A DNA stretch of 16,440 nt from assembly GCA_030622775.1 (NCBI GenBank), contig JAUXFS010000005.1:1-16440 (forward strand), written 5' to 3'. The notes below the pieces were generated by a model. It was not told where the DNA came from, made no database searches, and worked only from the letters and a program-made list of their open reading frames with translations. Each line of letters opens with the position of its first letter. Positions within the stretch are counted from its first letter, which is position 1. Positions 14,002 through 16,440 of this stretch are shown here, piece by piece. This DNA comes from Rhodospirillales bacterium (GTDB lineage Bacteria > Pseudomonadota > Alphaproteobacteria > Rhodospirillales > Defluviicoccaceae). The position numbers and the translations under genes are program-made.

Positions 14002-14430
14002 ATGCGTCACCGCCTGAGCGGTCGCAAACTGAACCGTACCAGTAGCCACCGTAAGGCGATGTTCGCCAACATGACGGTGTCGCTGCTCACGCACGAGCAA
14101 ATAGTGACCACCCTGCCCAAGGCCAAGGAGCTGCGGCGGGTGGCCGACCGGATCATCACGCTCGGCAAACGCGGAAGCCTGCATACGCGACGGCAGGCGG
14201 CGGCCTTCCTGGGTGATGAGGTGCTGGTGCGAAAGCTGTTCGGGACGCTTGCGGAGCGCTACCGGGATCGCAATGGCGGCTACACCCGGGTTTTGCGGGC
14301 GGGTTTCCGTTATGGCGACAACGCTCCCATGGCCGTTATCGAGCTCGTCGACCGCGATCCCGCCGCCAAGGGGGCCGAGGACAAAGCGCGGGTCGTCGCC
14401 GAACAGGAAGCCGCCGCGGCCGCAATCTAG
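14002..14430 (+). CDS. rplQ: 50S ribosomal protein L17
   Basis: L17 lies near the tunnel exit of the large subunit. Residues 1 to about 118 are the standard core: MRHRLSGRKLNRTSSHRKAM, LTHEQIVTTLPKAKELRRVA, ITLGKRGSLHTRRQAAAFL and RDNGGYTRV-like (here RNGGYTRVLRAGFRYGDNAP). The 142-residue protein ends in a short Ala/Glu-rich tail (about 24 residues), a frequent feature in alphaproteobacteria. GGGAGAGGAG at 13983-13992 is a strong ribosome-binding site. It is the last gene of the alpha cluster. The 36-base gap to the protease gene contains no convincing intrinsic terminator. Confidence 0.97.
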   Translation: MRHRLSGRKLNRTSSHRKAMFANMTVSLLTHEQIVTTLPKAKELRRVADRIITLGKRGSLHTRRQAAAFLGDEVLVRKLFGTLAERYRDRNGGYTRVLRAGFRYGDNAPMAVIELVDRDPAAKGAEDKARVVAEQEAAAAAI

Positions 14431-14466
14431 CACCGTTCGTGCGGCGGCGCCGACGGATCGGCCGGG

Positions 14467-15897
14467 ATGTTGATCGGGCGAACCTGCGGAATATGGGCGG
14501 CGATCGGCTTGGCGATCGCCGTTGCCCTGGGGCCTGCGGGTTTGTCCCGGGCGGCGGAACGGCAAGCGCCGGTGTCCCGAGAGCAGTTGGGCCTTTCCTT
14601 CGCACCCGTGGTCAAGCGGGCGGCACCGGCGGTTGTCAATATATACAGCCGCAAGGAGGTGCGAACCCGCGGGTCCACACCGCTGTTCGACGATCCGTTC
14701 TTCCGGCGGTTTTTTGGTGAGAATTTTAGGTTCGGCGGACCCCGGTCGCGTATCCAGAACTCGCTTGGCTCGGGCGTCATCGTCGATGGCGATGGCACGA
14801 TCGTCACCAATCATCACGTCGTGGCCGGCGCCGACGAGATCACCGTGGTGCTTCCCGACCGCCGTGAATTCGAGGCCCAGTTTCTTGGTTCCGACGAGCG
14901 GGCCGATCTCGCCGTGCTGAAAATCGATGTCGGCGAAGAGAAGCTACCGTTCCTCGATCTCGACGATTCCGATGAAGTCGAGGTCGGCGACCTGGTCCTG
15001 GCGATCGGCAACCCCTTCGGCGTCGGCCAAACGGTAACCAGCGGGATCGTCTCGGCGCAGGCGCGGACCCGAGTCGGCATCAACGACCTCAACTTCTTCA
15101 TTCAGACCGACGCGGCGATCAACCCGGGCAACTCGGGCGGCGCCCTGGTCGACATGGACGGCCGGCTGATCGGCATCAACACCGCGATCTATTCCAAGAG
15201 CGGCGGTTCGATGGGAATCGGTTTCGCGGTCCCTTCGAACATGGTGCGAACGGTGCTCGCGGGCTTCGCCGAGGGCGGCAAGGTGGTACACCCGTGGCTC
15301 GGCGCCTGGGGTCAACAGGTGACCGCCGAAATCGCCCATTCGCTCGGCATGAAACGGCCGGCCGGCGTGTTGATCGACGAGGTTTACGCCAGCGGTCCGG
15401 CGGACCGGGCGGGCATTCGCGTGGGGGATGTGGTGCTGTTGGTCAAGGAGCGCCCTGTCGATGATCCCGACTCGCTCGACTATCGTATCGCGACGGCCCC
15501 GGTCGGCGGTGCGGTGGCCGTCAAGCTGTCGCGCAGGGGAGAGGAACGAACGGTTTCGCTAAGGGTCGAGGCGCCGCCGGAGGAGCCGCTCCGTGAGACG
15601 ACCCGACTCGGCGGGCGGCATCCTCTTACCGGGGCGACCGTCGCCAACATGTCGCCGGCACTGGCGGAGGAACTCAGCGAACGCCGCTACCGGCCGGGGG
15701 TCGCGATTCTCGAGCTGTACTCCGGAAGTCCGGCCAAAAGGTTGGGGTTTCGGATCGGCGACAGAATTCTCGAGGTGAACGGCCAGCCGGTGACCTCCGT
15801 GGCGGCGCTCAAGAAAACGACCAACCAGCGACGCAAGCGCTGGCGTATCGCGTTTCGCCGCGGCGGCAAGACCCTCAACCTGGTCATCGGTGGGTGA
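14467..15897 (+). CDS. Periplasmic Do-type serine protease (DegP/DegQ family)
   Basis: This 476-residue protein is an HtrA-family endoprotease that degrades misfolded envelope proteins. A signal peptide spans about residues 1-30 (hydrophobic core IWAAIGLAIAVALGPAGL, probable cleavage after SRAA). The chymotrypsin-like domain (about 45-270) has the triad His117 (TNHHVV), Asp147 (DLAVL) and Ser223 (NPGNSGG). Two PDZ domains follow at about 278-368 and 390-475, so the layout is DegP/DegQ rather than DegS. The loop before the catalytic domain is short (DDPFFRRFFGE), lacking DegP's long LA loop. The ATG at 14467 lacks a good ribosome-binding site; translation may depend on read-through from rplQ. 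The symbol is left blank because degP, degQ and mucD cannot be separated by eye. Confidence 0.95.
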   Translation: MLIGRTCGIWAAIGLAIAVALGPAGLSRAAERQAPVSREQLGLSFAPVVKRAAPAVVNIYSRKEVRTRGSTPLFDDPFFRRFFGENFRFGGPRSRIQNSLGSGVIVDGDGTIVTNHHVVAGADEITVVLPDRREFEAQFLGSDERADLAVLKIDVGEEKLPFLDLDDSDEVEVGDLVLAIGNPFGVGQTVTSGIVSAQARTRVGINDLNFFIQTDAAINPGNSGGALVDMDGRLIGINTAIYSKSGGSMGIGFAVPSNMVRTVLAGFAEGGKVVHPWLGAWGQQVTAEIAHSLGMKRPAGVLIDEVYASGPADRAGIRVGDVVLLVKERPVDDPDSLDYRIATAPVGGAVAVKLSRRGEERTVSLRVEAPPEEPLRETTRLGGRHPLTGATVANMSPALAEELSERRYRPGVAILELYSGSPAKRLGFRIGDRILEVNGQPVTSVAALKKTTNQRRKRWRIAFRRGGKTLNLVIGG

Positions 15898-15909
15898 GGG
15901 GCTGTTGGG

Positions 15910-16440
15910 ATGACGACCCTGTTCGAATCGCAGGCGCCACGGCCCCTTGCCGATCGTTTGAGGCCGAACAGCCTGGACGAAGTGGTCGGCCAGGATCATC
16001 TTCTCGGCCCCGAAGGCCCGATCCGCCGGATGATCGCTTCGGGCAGGCTCAAGTCGATGATCCTCTGGGGGCCTCCAGGGTCGGGAAAGACGACGATCGC
16101 CCGCCTGCTCGCCGAGCACACCGACTTCGATTTTGCGCCACTTTCCGCCGTGTTCTCCGGCGTTGCCGACCTTCGCAAGGTCTTTGACGGGGCTCGCCGG
16201 CGCCGGGAGGCGGGGCGGGGGACGTTGCTGTTCATCGACGAGATACACCGCTTCAATCGCGCCCAGCAGGACGGCTTCCTGCCCTATGTGGAGGATGGCA
16301 CGGTGGTCCTGGTCGGCGCCACCACCGAGAACCCGTCGTGCGAGCTCAATCCGCCGCTGCTCTCGCGCTGTCGGGTGCTGGTTCCCCATCGCCACGATGA
16401 CGCCGCGCGCGAGCAGATTCTGAGGCGCGCCGAGGATGAT
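15910..16440 (+). CDS. rarA: Replication-associated recombination protein A, N-terminal part (partial)
   Basis: The frame runs from ATG at 15910 to the window edge, giving 177 residues of an AAA+ ATPase of the RarA/MgsA (WRNIP1) family, which acts at stalled replication forks in the cytoplasm. Visible parts are the N-terminal PLADRLRPNSLDEVVGQDHL, Walker A GPPGSGKTT (54-62), Walker B LLFIDEIHRFNRAQQD (Asp110, Glu111), sensor-1 GATTENPS (136-143) and the LLSRCRV arginine-finger region. The lid and C-terminal tetramerisation domains lie outside the window. GAGGGG at 15896-15901 overlaps the protease stop and lies 8 bases before the ATG, so the two genes are probably cotranscribed. The NPSCELN-type sensor region and HRFN after Walker B favour RarA over RuvB or DnaX. 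Confidence 0.95.
   Translation, partial: MTTLFESQAPRPLADRLRPNSLDEVVGQDHLLGPEGPIRRMIASGRLKSMILWGPPGSGKTTIARLLAEHTDFDFAPLSAVFSGVADLRKVFDGARRRREAGRGTLLFIDEIHRFNRAQQDGFLPYVEDGTVVLVGATTENPSCELNPPLLSRCRVLVPHRHDDAAREQILRRAEDD

Noticed and set aside
13059..14817. Overlapping - strand frames of 314 and 321 residues opposite rpoA, rplQ and the protease
   Set aside because: They oppose conserved genes, are of low-complexity composition, and show no known motif.

Overview
The window is a stretch of bacterial chromosome carrying the S10, spc and alpha ribosomal-protein gene clusters head to tail, all on the + strand. It opens in the last 54 codons of tuf (EF-Tu) and ends inside rarA. The DNA is GC-rich. 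Gene order and protein features fit an alphaproteobacterium: rpsN is the long zinc-free type, adk sits between secY and rpsM with a four-cysteine LID, rpsD and rpmJ are missing from their frequent places, and rplQ is followed by a Do-type periplasmic protease and rarA. A Rhodospirillales-like lineage is my guess from overall resemblance and is not proven by the sequence.

Layout: tuf end (1-165); S10 cluster rpsJ-rplC-rplD-rplW-rplB-rpsS-rplV-rpsC-rplP-rpmC-rpsQ (220-5439); spc cluster rplN-rplX-rplE-rpsN-rpsH-rplF-rplR-rpsE-rpmD-rplO-secY-adk (5471-11919); alpha cluster rpsM-rpsK-rpoA-rplQ (12005-14430); then a DegP/DegQ-like protease (14467-15897) and the 5' part of rarA (15910 to the end). 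Most gaps are under 45 bases and several neighbours overlap by 1-4 bases, so transcription is probably continuous from the tuf side through adk. A near-consensus sigma-70 promoter overlapping the adk stop codon (11912-11939) probably starts or boosts the alpha cluster.

The genes together supply 23 ribosomal proteins, the SecY translocon channel, adenylate kinase and the RNA polymerase alpha subunit. The downstream protease does envelope quality control and RarA acts in replication-fork maintenance.

I see no mobile element, CRISPR array, tRNA, rRNA or new multi-gene system. The parts that depart from a routine ribosomal operon are: (1) the 149-base rpsK-rpoA spacer, which holds two tandem 31-base palindromic repeats followed by a terminator-like hairpin with a competing alternative fold; (2) a roughly 70-residue heptad-repeat tail on L15 that runs from lysine-rich to acidic; (3) an acidic tail on L3; (4) a TTG start for rpsM; (5) a promoter built into the adk stop codon.
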